Below, in pieces: positions 9,701 through 20,721 of a DNA stretch of 64,000 nucleotides (within the stretch, counting starts at the first letter, position 1; the number at the start of each line of letters is the position of its first letter). Under the pieces are notes generated by a model. It was not told the origin of the DNA. It worked only from the letters and a program-made list of their open reading frames with translations, and made no database searches. The stretch is from the NCBI GenBank assembly GCA_024336345.1, contig JANFOG010000014.1:372001-436000 (forward strand), written 5' to 3'. Source of the DNA: Mariannaea sp. PMI_226 (Eukaryota; Ascomycota; Sordariomycetes; Hypocreales; Nectriaceae). The position numbers and the translations under genes were made by a program.

Positions 9701-10352
9701 GTATTGATATGGCGTGGTAGACGTGCTCAACCGCGCTCGAAGAGTTCAGAGAGTCAACTGGAGGGTATTTGGAGACAGCCATGGATAAGAGACGAGGCAA
9801 ACTCGAGGGGTCGGTAGTATCTAAGATACCCATAAATTTGACGGGTTTTGCAACGTCCCAACTTGCGCGGCTTCGAAAACTGGCCATCTGAGGCGAAGAA
9901 GGCCTATAGTCGTGGCCTAAATTCTCGTACATCGAATAAATATAGTTGACAAGTGCGGCAGTCTCGTGGTCGTCACCCATTTTCTTAAGAATCCCGTAGT
10001 TCTTAATCATACCAGCAACACACCGGACGACGTACGCACCACGCCCAAGCCCAAACATCCAAATCTCATGTCTAATTGTAAAATTATTGACAATATATCT
10101 GTAAATATCGATGCAGCGGGCTGCTATGTCAGGACTGGTCGAGCCGGCGAAGACCTGGTCCAACACAGCGTTGCCCATTCCCGGGCCCTCGAAATATCGC
10201 GCTCGAAAGTGGCCATCATCTCGAGAATACTCTCCACGTTCCACTTGAATGCCCATAAGGCCAGCCAGTAAATAGATGTTTGTCTCGGTTTTTGCCTTTC
10301 TGCCACACCACATGTCATCGCAAAGCACAACTAGCTTCGAAAGGGCACCCAT
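6756..10352 (-). CDS. Large DUF2235 (Tle1-like alpha/beta-hydrolase) domain protein with altered nucleophile
   Basis: This is a single-exon gene of 1198 residues; the start is the ATG at 10352-10350. The first about 270 residues match the DUF2235 fold: KLVVLCDDMW (family CDGTW), IWMFGLGRGAYVVR near 97-110 (family FGFSRGAYTAR), FMGILDTTD with Asp178 (family WDTVG) and WFPGTHHD near 249-255 (family WFPGxHxD). Asp and His of the presumed triad remain, but the nucleophile position 103 is Gly (codon GGG), so classical esterase activity is doubtful. The remaining about 900 residues are unassigned; a Cys-rich segment lies near 1060-1090. DUF2235 domains occur in bacterial type VI phospholipase effectors and in fungal proteins, some linked to NLR architectures. 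No signal peptide or clear membrane segment is seen. Function is unknown. Confidence 0.82.
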   Translation of the reverse strand: MGALSKLVVLCDDMWCGRKAKTETNIYLLAGLMGIQVERGEYSRDDGHFRARYFEGPGMGNAVLDQVFAGSTSPDIAARCIDIYRYIVNNFTIRHEIWMFGLGRGAYVVRCVAGMIKNYGILKKMGDDHETAALVNYIYSMYENLGHDYRPSSPQMASFRSRASWDVAKPVKFMGILDTTDPSSLPRLLSMAVSKYPPVDSLNSSSAVEHVYHAISIHERLPLFDFCSILPMTDETKEQVLPSLNEKWFPGTHHDLGRQNFPSTLVGRIIGGLIAWLFWLPWLPWPRGRPNTVLSDLVLVWMLESIQKIENSSGTLISGTGDQIKVVAQRLTSGRQSKGSGDVYVKMQPLEYLITSWFRFLRLPVPDIRQGKIRAESWTPWLRERRIFDLKATVYDYKRPFDQSGLAVWSLAEISKERYPSSTYEVFQAYRRSTGEIDQATYECLVDRDQKASAKSGESVPLNISWKGPEFHNFHETWWDNVVTITKVRHDGEYYVARTLRGFLNEFYGDLGAPLLDWVTELCVLKTRSSIAPNEGQFANSGGSESSSTLDQIHLHQEGDSITAYFGDKSHRLALPNSGAVKSRLLSALRWVVAVFQNPKRHAGGLFTVSCKVEDVGSEGVSIWSSYFERFRPGKEESSCWTQLFDYACIAEVPQDFHLDISDRLEGLEIDFDLLVDISRAYNQWFTDYGVILFGFDTALIQLRPVESLRWHVVRTPGTFITPMGILESIKSTGQSRMAGRKNELDKVCDAIQSSLKLSVETREPKSKHPQGAIEASIIQDDQKRNAEPMAFKYPEGKVYVGWCDKPTACIGVSTPDEDFIREFNSQTSVPAVQDDGIFALASISEVRTVTIDSRLGMMGSTVGLSSAVGRTRQEVAQQLAVQFQTSFGDRLEEVQETPIILWDDSIKRAWLLPGTSVLFFVAICRSRKAKVTFERQLGHVTPSNNPGESALECLKRNQGVRLLGPGGFAGQTFGDLVVDTWEGMKKAQKVCYTTTTNRKHIKDGCVFGYDLHDLLGTGLVQLRYLDQNGAGASLRSWELLARHQPLHVIFCNHVGSVIKCDAGSKICAGTCGQYCQNLEGTSGVLSCLLPDFKRFFGINWRNYPETGILPVQNGFEWVPTSHNMFGHSNRRVPDGGVCQCCDDLIRLQSVVRHVDPSIFKQFIRKVFRFDMIERTYRSPNWLNEEYAVRFGQVRKKK

Positions 10353-13300
10353 TTGGAAGGAATGAGGCGAGGACTTGGGCGATGCCCTGAGGGCAAATAA
10401 TCAAGTCACGGTGTCGCGGATAAACCCGAACTGAGGTTTTGTGATCAATTGATCTCAGAATTTGTTACTACAAAGAGCGTGTCAAGTTAACCAGTGGGCT
10501 AGTGAGGGCGACTCTTGACGGATACGTGAATAAGCGCCGACTTGTTCAACATCCGCGATGATTGAGCGGGTTCAAATAAATCCAATAGAGAAGAATGCAG
10601 TGAATAGATGAATTTCTTCATAAACGAAGACGTAAGCGAGAATGGCAGACCGTTGCAATTCTATTTATCTTAGATGCGTTCACTCTGCTTGCCTTCTGCT
10701 GAAAGTTTAATAAATAAGGATCTACCAAGCAACATCATTCGTGCGCAACCCATTTGCTGGCTTAGCCAGCCACATACAAGCCGCTTACGCGGAGTTTGAA
10801 GACACAAAGCTGACGTTGGCCCAGCTTTAGTCCTACATGTTGACAACGGGAAAGTGCCAAGCCACACCATACCACTAGACGGCTTGCGAAAGTTACACAT
10901 CCCAAAGCGAATTTCAGGGTGTCTCAATTTACCGCAAACTCGTGACCTCCAGGTAACTGGGTGACTTATCCTGACTTTCATATGAGAGCCTCTAACGGAA
11001 GTGTTCTACCCTGTAGGCTTCTTCATTAAAGATGAGGGGCTTAGAGTCTATTTCTGGACCATTGATGCCACATTCTGTACTTCCAACTTTACGTGATTTT
11101 CATGTGATATTGAATTACTCCCATTATATCCATTTGCTATGATCTAGCAGGGCACTTGACACGGACAGATATCGACTTGTATATAGAGTAGGGCTTTGTG
11201 GGATTCTTACGATAAATCGTATCGGCATTAGCAAGATTACCTCGACATAATAGCAGGCACTTAATGGCACAGCGTACAAAAAAGAAAGGCCGACTTCATC
11301 ACATCCGCGCACCCGAACATGGAAGAGGCCAAGTCGCGTTGCGGCGGCAAGCGTATTCTCATCGTGGGCCGTCGGGAAGAGACTGCTCCGTTGCCATTAC
11401 ATGCTGCGTGACGTTGAATTATTTAACACGGGGAGATTCCCACTGGGACAAAGGGCACCTATCTACCTATCTAAAATCTCTAAAGTATGTGATGGAAAGC
11501 ATTTACGGTCGCAAGAATAAAGACGATACTCAAGAAAGGGTCGGGGCCTCTGAGTTTGCAGAGGGCAAACATTAGTAGGCCTGAGGGCACCTTCAGAGTC
11601 CTCTGTCCTTCTCTAGGATAGGTACCATTGGGTAGCTGTCTGGCTTTCCCCTATGAGGCTCTACAGTGTCTTTCTGCTTCCGTATTGTGATTGTCTACAA
11701 AGTAGGTAGACAAGTAAGGCTAGCACTAACGCCCTGGGCACATTGGCTGAATCTTAGAGGTCTCCAGCCTCCTCAGAGTACTATGGGTGGGAAGAAGGGG
11801 AGGCTTGGAGACTTGGAGGCTCCTGGTACATGCTGCATATCATGCGATGAGTCAAGAAACCTACCTAATGAAAAGGGGATATTTGGGCGATCGCCAGCCA
11901 GGTTCGCTCCGCTAATTATCCTAACATCTACTAAACCGCTGTTTCCGCCCCTTGGCGTGACTTTCTCTGCAAAGTCCTTGGCTTTTCGTTCGTATAACTG
12001 TTCGATGCCCAAGACGAAAATACGCTAATGAAAGAAGACAATGGACTCCCCTAAGCTGGCAGTGTTTGAATAACCCGTTGTCCAATAAGCAAAGGAAAGG
12101 AGCTTGGCCAAGGACATCTCTGAGTGGTATGAAGTAGCTTTTGCTGCGGAGCCATCATAGATTTCCAAGTCTTGTGAAGCCCCTAGCACCTTCGAATCCA
12201 CAGGCTCTCGTCAGACTTTTTCCTCATCCGGTTTTGGGCGTTCAGTTTCTGCTGGGTGGGTGCCCTTCGAGCCACCATCTTGTGTTACTCGCGATCCTTG
12301 AATCATGCCGTGGAGTCTACACAATGCTCAAATGACCGATTCAGGATAACACTACCATCAACTCAGCAAGGTCTGGTCTATTCCTAACTTGAAAATCGAC
12401 GTCGCCGGGGTAATTAGTGTTGGCATTTTGATCGAGGCGTTAAGGTCTAGATGGCGTGATTCGTAGTTATGCGTGATTACTTTCGCTCTTCCTGGCGTGT
12501 TATTCTTGTGAACTTCCTTTTCAAATGTGTTTGCCAAGGTAGGGTGAGATATCGCTAGAGATTCTATCACTTTGATCCTTGTTCGCGGAGGACAAGTTAA
12601 AATCTTGACAGGAAAGCATCTCTCGATCATCACCCTAGCAAGATGGTTGGTTTCGCTCCTTTCAGTGATTCTGCTCTTGCCCCAGCACCTTGCTCAGATG
12701 AGAGGTTTGCAGTTAGGCATATGGACTGAGAAAGAAAGACAGTGTCTGTAGATAGGATTTCTTGGTCCGGAAACATTTCTGCCCTCTTCAAACCATCTGA
12801 TGCAATAGGTATCGACATACATTTAGTAGAGGTGCGGGGTCGGACTACGATTGGATGCATAGGCACAAGTAGCAATGGGGGAAGACACGATGAGAAGACA
12901 ATACCCAACTGATTCGATTAGCTTACAACTTAATTGAATCGGGATCGTGGAAATACCATCGAATGGTGATTGAAACTGACTTGTAACCCACTGTCTCGCT
13001 CACCCGCCCAATATCTGAACACGTCTCAATCGCTTGGCCTCCCAATCCCTAAGTAAAACTACCGTGAGACCAACTGTTTCAACTGGTCAAAAGCGCTTGT
13101 TTAAACCGATAATGGCAATTTTCTTGTGCACAAGCTCTCTAAGTGAGAGATTTCCACCCCTCCTAACATCCCACCCCCCCGGGACTTCTGTTGGCTGATA
13201 CAAACCGCGTGCATGCATCCGGAGCTACCCTGTCCGAGGCCAATCATCCCAACCTCGTCGAAGTCGTTACTATGTCAATCATATCATAACAATTAAGTAT

Positions 13301-13789
13301 ATTATAAAGTACCTATCTACCTGGCCCCAATAGTCAATTACTTCTCTTGAGTCCATGTTTTCTCTAGAACGTAAACCCATCGTCATTGAGGACCTGTTCC
13401 ATTAAGACAAACAGGACCTCAGCCTCGGTGTTAAGGTTCCAGTGTCTTTCCTCATATTTCCTTTTCTGCTTTTTCTGGGTTTCTCTATATTCTGTGATCT
13501 TGACATATGGGGATGGACTTTTGAGTATAAACTTCAGCATTACCATGGTATATTATTAGGTCGGAATTTCCCCCAAAGATCGCTTCAAAGCTGGCCACAA
13601 ATGGCCCAACTCTTTGCTTGCCCAGCCAATTGCTATCTCATTTTCCTTGTCTATGTGTGTTACTGGACTGGACTGGTAGCTGGTACTGTACGTTGGTTTA
13701 GAACTTTGCAAAATAATTATAGTATTATATCATTTTCGGGTTTTCATTGCCTAAACGTGATAGCGTAGTATTTTACTCGTAACTCTACC
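10353..13789. other. 3.4-kb gap, no gene recognised
   Basis: Only short frames occur, none with family resemblance. A plus-strand ATG near 11321 opens a 30-codon frame containing KRILIVG, reminiscent of a Rossmann start, but it stops at once. Two minus-strand frames at 12358-12908 are open but unrecognised. No tRNA-like B box was found here. The sequence may hold decayed genes or repeats that cannot be identified by eye. Confidence 0.4.
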
Positions 13790-15611
13790 TTAACTCCCAT
13801 AGCAAAGGAGCTGGGCACATATCTTTACAATCGCCTGAATAGGTGGTTGTGCAAGATATATCTCCGTGTACTCCTGCAGCTTCGGGATTTTGTCATAGTC
13901 TGACATACCAATATCATCCTCCAGAGTGCTAGGATCGAATCGGAAATATTCAATGCTCTCTGCCTTCATTAGATCCTCAAAACGACGATGGACGTTCTCC
14001 ACGTTCGTTAGGTTCGTCAAAAGACGGCCTCCCCTCGACATGGCTGGATGGCGTGCGAGCAGGTTGCTACTTTTTTTAGCCATCTCACGCCGACCAGTTC
14101 CCAGGCTTATCACGCATTTCACTGCCTGCTTCTGAAACAAGAGGCTCTTTTCAACCCAGACTTCATCTATCGGGTTATTGTTTGCAACCCCCCCGTCCCA
14201 GAACTTGCTGTGACCTATACTCGCCTCTGGGAAATAGAAAGGGGCAGCCGACGTGGCCAGCGCCGCTTTCCATATGGGGCAGTAGTGATGTTCGGGAAGG
14301 GAGCCGTCCCAGAGGTGGTAAGAACGGAGTCGCACAGCGAGGTTATCGTGCTTTCGCAGAGTGCAGACGAATCTATTGAGAATTAGCGAGTCTAGAGTCA
14401 GATCTAAAATGGAAAACTGAACCAACGTTTTGCAAGAAGTACTTCCTGGTTCAAGGAGTTGGGCATCTTCTGGGAGATGTTGGCCTGTTATTTTCCGTTT
14501 TATGATGGTTTCGAGTACTTCGCCTTTGAACCACGGGCGGCCAATGACTGTCTTTATGGCGAAACCCCCTAACTTCCGAGATGCGAAACTCGACCTGAAA
14601 ATAGAACATGAAAGCTCTGCGTATGCATCAATGGCTTCCTGGACACTCATACGCTGTAAAAGTAAGCATATTGAAAACCGCACTGTTGCCTTAAGATTGC
14701 CACGAACCAATCGGAACAGCATAATGCAAACAAGCCTGAGAGAAAAGTTAGGTTGAAATTCTCACTATCGTCAGCATTCTTACCCGCCGGTACCCGTTCC
14801 GCCAGCTAAATCAAAGTACTGAGCTGGATGTCTGTCCTCTGTACTAGCCGTTGGATCCCTAGCGAGTTCTTGGTCTTTTATGCTTTCCATGATTTTCTTA
14901 AGTACCAAGAGGCCCACAATCCCACGGACGCCTCCACCATCTTTTTCAAGTTAGCTATGAATCACGCATATAAGAAATGAGCACTTACCAATGCTAAGGA
15001 GGCGGACGCCATCAGGTTTTATATGTTCTTGTTTCGTCAGGTCTGGCATTGGAAGGTCGCGTGATCTAGAAAACAACAACCACAATCGGAAGACATCAGT
15101 AACAGTCAGTCAGAAGTGAGAGCTGGTCGGCCCAAAGCTTGTAATTTGATCTGTAAGGGTGTCTAACTGCTCTTGCAGATTCTTTAAGCTTTCGAAGAGC
15201 TCAATGTAGTCCTGATGCTGAGATAGGTTCCAACGGGTCCCACGGGTATCAAACTCATCTATGTCATTGCAAAGTCCTTCTAGAGAAGAGAAATCATCGG
15301 AAAGAATGCTATTGAGTGCTACCTCATGGGTTGGGTCCCATTGATCTGGATTCGAGTACTCATAGTCATACAATCGGAGTACCAGCAATGCTGATTCGAT
15401 ACCCCGAAGGGCTTAACCAGAGAAATTAGTGTCTACTTATGGCATTTCTAGTGCCGGACTCACCTGTTATTGCACTTTGGATTTGGGGATCATACGGTTC
15501 CTCGGATAGAAGAATATTCATGAACCTGCGACAGATTCGTGAAGAGTTGGTAATGAGGGCCCGACGAGCGGTCATGCTGCTTGATCTGCTTGTCGATGTT
15601 GGTTCTTTCAT
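13790..15611 (-). CDS. Patatin-like phospholipase-domain protein, six exons
   Basis: The proposed exons are 15611-15464, 15411-15168, 15065-14989, 14940-14784, 14735-14708 and 14653-13790. All joins are GT-AG and in phase, giving 505 residues. The oxyanion-hole motif DGGGVRG spans the exon 3/4 junction and is followed by LLVLKKIM. The nucleophile elbow, expected as GTSTGG, reads GTGTGG (exon 4), so the Ser of the Ser-Asp dyad is Gly. The Asp motif is present as DGGVANNNP, preceded by ATSAAPFYFP. The N-terminal about 130 residues are helical and unassigned. The weakest join is exon 2 to exon 3: donor GTTAGA at 15167 gives a 102-bp intron, because the downstream frame meets TGA at 15110. Intron 5 (14707-14654) has donor GTTCGT. 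Fungal patatin proteins often act with or inside NLR-type immune genes; here it is free-standing. Confidence 0.78.
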
Positions 15612-17479
15612 GGTGTGGCTACAGTGAATATAGAGCGGGGTCAATAGACGGGGACCTGATAGGATTTTTCTCGAGAAGGACACGGTATATGAGTCTGAAA
15701 AGTATGCAGGAGCCTTTGAGGAGCCTTTGAGGAGCCGTATATATGCTTTGAATTTTCACATTGGATGCTCGGAAAGCGAATCAGAACGGGGCTAAAGGCA
15801 TATTGGTGAGAGATGCTCCTAATGTCATGAACCTAGATTCTGGTTCTATAAGAAGGAAGGTATGTGTATATTCATTGTGGAGAAAAATCCCTCATCCAGG
15901 TTTAGTTACATCCTTACATCCCTCGAGCTCTATAATATCCTTATATGCAAAGTATACTCTCCCTTGATCCCTGACACCTAATGTTGCGGGGAGCCCACTT
16001 TCACGTCGACGAGCCTATAGATACCTCGAGCCTTCTAGCATAACATACCAATAGGGTGATCTTAGCAGCCGGCTTCGGAGGGGCCCCGTGGGGGCCCCCC
16101 CGGCGGCCCCCCTTCCCTTATTCAAGGGGGCGTTTCCAGGGGAAAACCCCCTATATAAACCAACCGTTCTAATTATGCTTTACTTTTCTACCATAAGATA
16201 CCGTACAAACTTCATATCCCTCTTATGAAAGGCACGCCGACGTTGCATCTGGCACACCACGGCATTCCACTACTTGAAAAAGCAGGGCTCACTAAATTGC
16301 TCCACACAATTTTCCTTGAAATCCTAAACAAGTTAGCACAGCTTGAGAGTTAACCTTCGGCAAGCCAAAGCCCAAGCTTTTATAACGGTTGGCCCCTCAT
16401 AATCTATCCTCGTTTTAGCTTTTAGAACAATCAAACTCTATAAAAGTTATTCCCCGACTTTCAGCCTGGAAACGAGACGTGTTCTGGTAATAACATTATC
16501 AGATTTATTCTACTGAATAAATATCCAGCTTAGCTACTAATAGAAGCAATAGGTAACAGGTGGGTGGGTAAACGGAGTGAATCATGAAGTTTGTTGGTAT
16601 GGCGCTACAGTCCTTGCGTACAGTCCTGAGTGTCATGAAGTCATTGTTCAAGGCAGGTAGAGCAAAGGTCTGGGATTGGATCGTGTCTAACATTCATGCT
16701 ATCGGACCCTTCGTGCATCCCCTCATCTCTAAGACGGTCCTAATTACACGTAATGAGCATACACCTTCAAGAATTCTCAAGCAGGTGCGTTCGACAAGAC
16801 ACGAGATGGGTGTACTGGATCTAGACACATAGATGTATGTACCCCTACGATGTTATGGTCGCAGACCCATAGACAACGCTTTGCTAACATCAATATACGT
16901 CCGTGGGCTTCTCAATAATTTTCAAGTCTCTCTAATACTGTGAGACTAAGGAGATATCGGATATAACGACAGTGTACACTTCACACGACACACTAAGTCG
17001 CCTCAATAGAGGACCAGGCCATAGGGTTGTATCAGGTTGCTTCCTGAAGCTTTAACCCGAACTAATGACAATATTAGTCAAGCATAAGAGATCACCTTAC
17101 CATTGAACTTTGTACGTCATCATTCGGATAAGTGTCTCAAGTTACGACTAGATTCACTAGATTGTATCCTAACTGTTTGGTATGTACTTGTGTTTTGAGG
17201 ATCTCTAAAAAGATACCTGCATCGGCAACTAAAGGGCAAATTTGTGCTCTTCTCTCTTGCTTCGACTAAACATGTTAGTTCAATAGTTCGCTAAGATACG
17301 AATAATGAATCGAAAACTTTCTCACTCTCGCATGCTCTTAAAAGGACACCGTATTTAGTCATTAACTTAATTGAGACATACTTTTAGCCAGAAGATCTCA
17401 ATAGCCAACGAATAAGCAGCTACCGATATTCACATTCCTAACGAAGACCAACAAGGCACTGATTCTAGGTATAGCAATT
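15612..17479. other. Gap with short tandem repeat and GC-rich palindromes
   Basis: No gene is supported. An 11-bp unit, AGGAGCCTTTG, occurs twice plus a partial copy at 15708-15735. At 16076-16150 the AT-rich background is broken by nested G/C palindromes (GGGGCCCC, GGGGGCCCCC) followed by a TATA-like TATATAAACC. A possible LTR start, TGTTGCGGGGAGCCC, lies at 15982. Together these suggest a solo or damaged LTR, but the far end and target duplication were not found. Confidence 0.4.
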
Positions 17480-18110
17480 TCGACTTGCCCAAGATATCAC
17501 GGTTTGTCATTTTGCTCAATCCGTTAACTCTTACTAGAACGGGGTCTCTGACTGGACCCGTGCGAGAGCGCACAGTTTTCTCTGCTTCCATGAGCATGGC
17601 GTCATCCATCGGGATAACAAGTGCGCGAAGGGTCTCATTACTGATTTTGGCATGGTTCAGCCCTGCGATTTTGATATCATTAGAATTATCGAGACAATAT
17701 TCGATAAGAGGTACCGTCACGGGGACGTTGCAGTGGATGACCCCTGAACTCTTCAACTTATTTGTCTTATATGTTATAGAGGTTGATATCTGGGCATTTG
17801 GGTCTATGACTTACGAAGTTGCGACGGTATCTCCGTTGGATGCTACTAATATGGTTGATCTCGCTCATCTTGGCTCCAATCTAAACAAAATCCCCCCCTC
17901 CCGCGTCTTGAGGGGATCAGTACTCGTCTGAATTGAGAAGTCTAGTTGCTTATTGCATAGTACCAGATCCGTCGTAACGGCCTCACAATGAGCAAATCCA
18001 TGCACCCATATATCATTATTACAACTAGTGACTACCGAGCTACGTCACTTGCAAAGGCAGGCCTATCATTGAGCAACAGCAGAGGAACAGAAAGCTACGA
18101 GCACTTCCCA
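17480..18110 (+). pseudogene. Protein kinase relic (NEK/STE-like C-lobe), frameshifted
   Basis: Pieces of a kinase C-lobe are readable in order but in different frames. GLITDFGMVQ, containing the DFG motif, lies near 17628-17660. GTLQWMTPELF, the activation-segment end, lies near 17725-17755. VDIWAFGSMTYEVAT, followed by SPLDATNMVDLAHLGSNL, lies near 17784-17885, then LRSLVAYCIVPDPS near 17937-17978, followed by a stop. Frameshifts separate DFG from the APE-like motif and the WAFG block from the last helix. No N-lobe is recognisable upstream. Kinases of this type occur in fungal NLR neighbourhoods; this copy is dead. Confidence 0.7.
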
Positions 18111-18394
18111 GGACTAGGCAGTAACTCAAGAAGAGCGTCATGGGCAACTAGTTCATGATATCGCATATGAATATGTGCCCTTGAGGCAACTATAAACCCC
18201 TAGCTACGGGCGGCAGGTTTAACTGTAAGTAGATCAACTTAACCATATGTATACTAACCAGTACTTGCCTACCAAGGGCCAATGGGTTACATCGAAGGTA
18301 ATAAATCACTGTTTTGCAGTACCATTTATTTAGTGAGCCCGTGTTTTTTCCAGCTTATTTACAATACGGAAAACAATCTCATTCTGGTATCTAA

Positions 18395-20721
18395 TTAAAA
18401 TCCTAGAGCCAACAGCTTCGCAAATGCATCTTTGAAGCCTTCGGGAGCTTTAATTCTCTCCTGACATATATCCATGGCTGTTTTCCCTCGCGCATTCTTC
18501 AGCTGAGTGTCTAGTTCGACTATTCCAGCAGCAGCTAAAATCTGCACCGTCTTGGTATCCCCTTCCAGTGCAAGGGAATGCAGCAATGAAGACCCATCTG
18601 CCTTGACCTCATTGATGTTCGTGTCATCATCGAGAAGCATTTGCAGGAAGGCATGTTGATTATGGTGAATAGTTTCTCGAAGCGGCGTGTCACCATACTT
18701 GTTCTTGTTGTATTTCTTAGCCCCACAATTGAGAAGATACTTGCCCGCAGCAACCCTGTTCATGATGGCGGCGCCTGCGAAAGGCGTGTTCCCTAGCTTG
18801 TTTCTGCAATCAAGTTGTGCCCCAGCGCGAACCAGGATCTTAACTGAGTCAAGATCATCTTTGTGTCTGGCTGCGTAATGGAGTGGAGAGTCGCCCCTGT
18901 TGTTAGTCGTGTTCACATCCGCCCCAGACAATATCGACAGCTCGACAATCCGAGGAACGGTCGCTGAGGCTGCAAACAGCAAAGGGGTGCATCCGTGCTC
19001 GTCGACTACATCAACGTCAGCGCCAACATTTAGCAAGCTCTCGATCGCGCGGAGGTCTCTTCGCTGAGCTGCCCAGTGCAACGCAGTCTGTTGACGAGCA
19101 TCTCTGGCATCAACTTCCATGCTATCAGCGTCCAAACAGAGTGTCTCAGGTAGCTTGAATCCTTCTAAGCCAATCACTGCCTTGCGCAACGGGGAAATAT
19201 TCCAATAGTCGAGGTCGTTATTTGAAAAGAGGACCTTGAATTCATCAAGCATCGTCTGCGGTCCTCTTTTGCTAAAGATGTGTTCCCACGCCTTTTGGGT
19301 GGCTGACCTTGAGTTGGGTCACTTTGGCACTCCTTCATCGTGATGTATTGGAGCTTCAACTTACATGCCGCTTTTATCTTCAACAAACGGGTCAGCTCCA
19401 GCCTGTAGCAAAAATCTACACGCCCCAGGACTGTTTTTCATAACGGCATACTTATGGACAAGTTAGCATTGGAGCATTTAGAACACGAATATTTCTTGCC
19501 AGACTGACGTGCAGGGCAGTGCGATCATGATTGGGATCAACGTCATCCAAGGATCCCATTTTCTTGTCAAGGATAGACCGGATACCTCCTGTGTCTCCCA
19601 GGAAAGAGAATCTTATGATCGTATCCTGCTCCCCCCAGTCAACTCTTCGATGAAATTTCAGACCAATAGATGGGCTTCCGCAAGAGTTTCTCTCAAAAAG
19701 GAGATACAAGTTGTAGTTTGCAACCCATTCAGGGGCCCAGTATTTAAGTTCCCATAGTTTCAAATCGTGACTTTGGCAGGATCCGCGAAATGCCAATGCT
19801 CCAAAGAATCGCTGCAAGAAAAGTGGCGTTTTCCAATACTGATTAAGGTGACAAGCGCATGCACACGTAGAGTCTTGGCATTGGAAACGCGGTGGTGCCT
19901 TGATGCTGAGAGACGATTTTTGGGCCGAGTCCGCTGAGGCTTGAGAGAGGTGAATGATAGAATGATTGGTCAGTTGTGGCGTTCCTCCCTCCGCCTGTGT
20001 CGAGGCAATGTTGGTATTCGGTAGACCTGGAGAGTTCTCTTGTGAATTTGAATCTAAAGGTCCATTTAGTGCCGAGAGACACTTTCGAATCTGTCAAATA
20101 TGGGGTTACAAGCCGAACATAGCTTTGAGTATGGAGTAGATAAAGGGCAACGCACCTCCACTGTGCTTTCTCTTAGGCAAACCTTGCCTTAAGGAGCATT
20201 CTTGCTGCTATCTCGTTGACATACCACTTAATCGACCTTCGTTTCAATTCGCATCAAGGTACGTTGAACCTCAATTTCATTCTACCTGATTTGATCAGAC
20301 TGTACGAGTTCCCTTTCTCTTTAGCTCTGACTTACTGTGATTGAGCTTGAATGTATAGCATCACTTGTATTTTCAAAGGTTGAAGCCGTTCTTCTATATC
20401 CTTGATCTCCTTCCCCGCTCGAATAGTGCGAAAAGTGTTCGGAACGATCTTCCACCTACTGCCTTCTGTTTGCTTTTCAACCTTCATTACACATTTTAGC
20501 AACTCTTCGCCTGGAGAGCATGACTGCTGAGCAATAACATCTACTTCCCCTTTATGATTGCCTCGCGAACCAGCAGTCACTTCGTTCATTAATTCTATCA
20601 GGTTGTTTGCGACCGCTTTTGTTCCTTGCACCTCTTCTTTGATGGTACCAGGCGATCTTGCAAGTTTGACCGCCTTCGTCGCGAACTTGAACGAGCTTTC
20701 TATGAGCTGTTCCACATTCAT
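18395..20721 (-). CDS. Ankyrin-repeat protein with fungal N-terminal helical domain, multi-exon
   Basis: Reliable exons are 20090-19509, 19450-19365 and 19265-18395, with GT-AG introns of 58 and 99 bp and consistent phase. The last exon has about seven ankyrin repeats (TALHWAAQRRD, TPLLFAASA, SPLHYAARHKD, TPLRETIHHNQ and others). The join at 19508/19450 restores a further repeat, TALHYAVMKNSPGACRFLL. The 20090 exon holds a Cys cluster (CQDSTCACACH) followed by a conserved WKTPLFLQRFFGALAF-type block seen in fungal ankyrin proteins. The likely N-terminus starts at ATG 20721 with a helical domain ending in LQPLKIQVMLYIQ, similar to N-terminal domains of fungal STAND-type proteins. Linking it to the 20090 exon through a small exon ending at 20156 is plausible, but the donor and phase of the first intron could not be settled. 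It may be a signalling or incompatibility protein; the role is unknown. Confidence 0.7.

Noticed and set aside
15110..15167. Patatin exon 2 extended to the TGA at 15110 as a separate small gene
   Set aside because: The upstream donor GTTAGA at 15167 gives an in-phase join to the DGGGVRG exon and a total length divisible by three, so one gene is the simpler reading.
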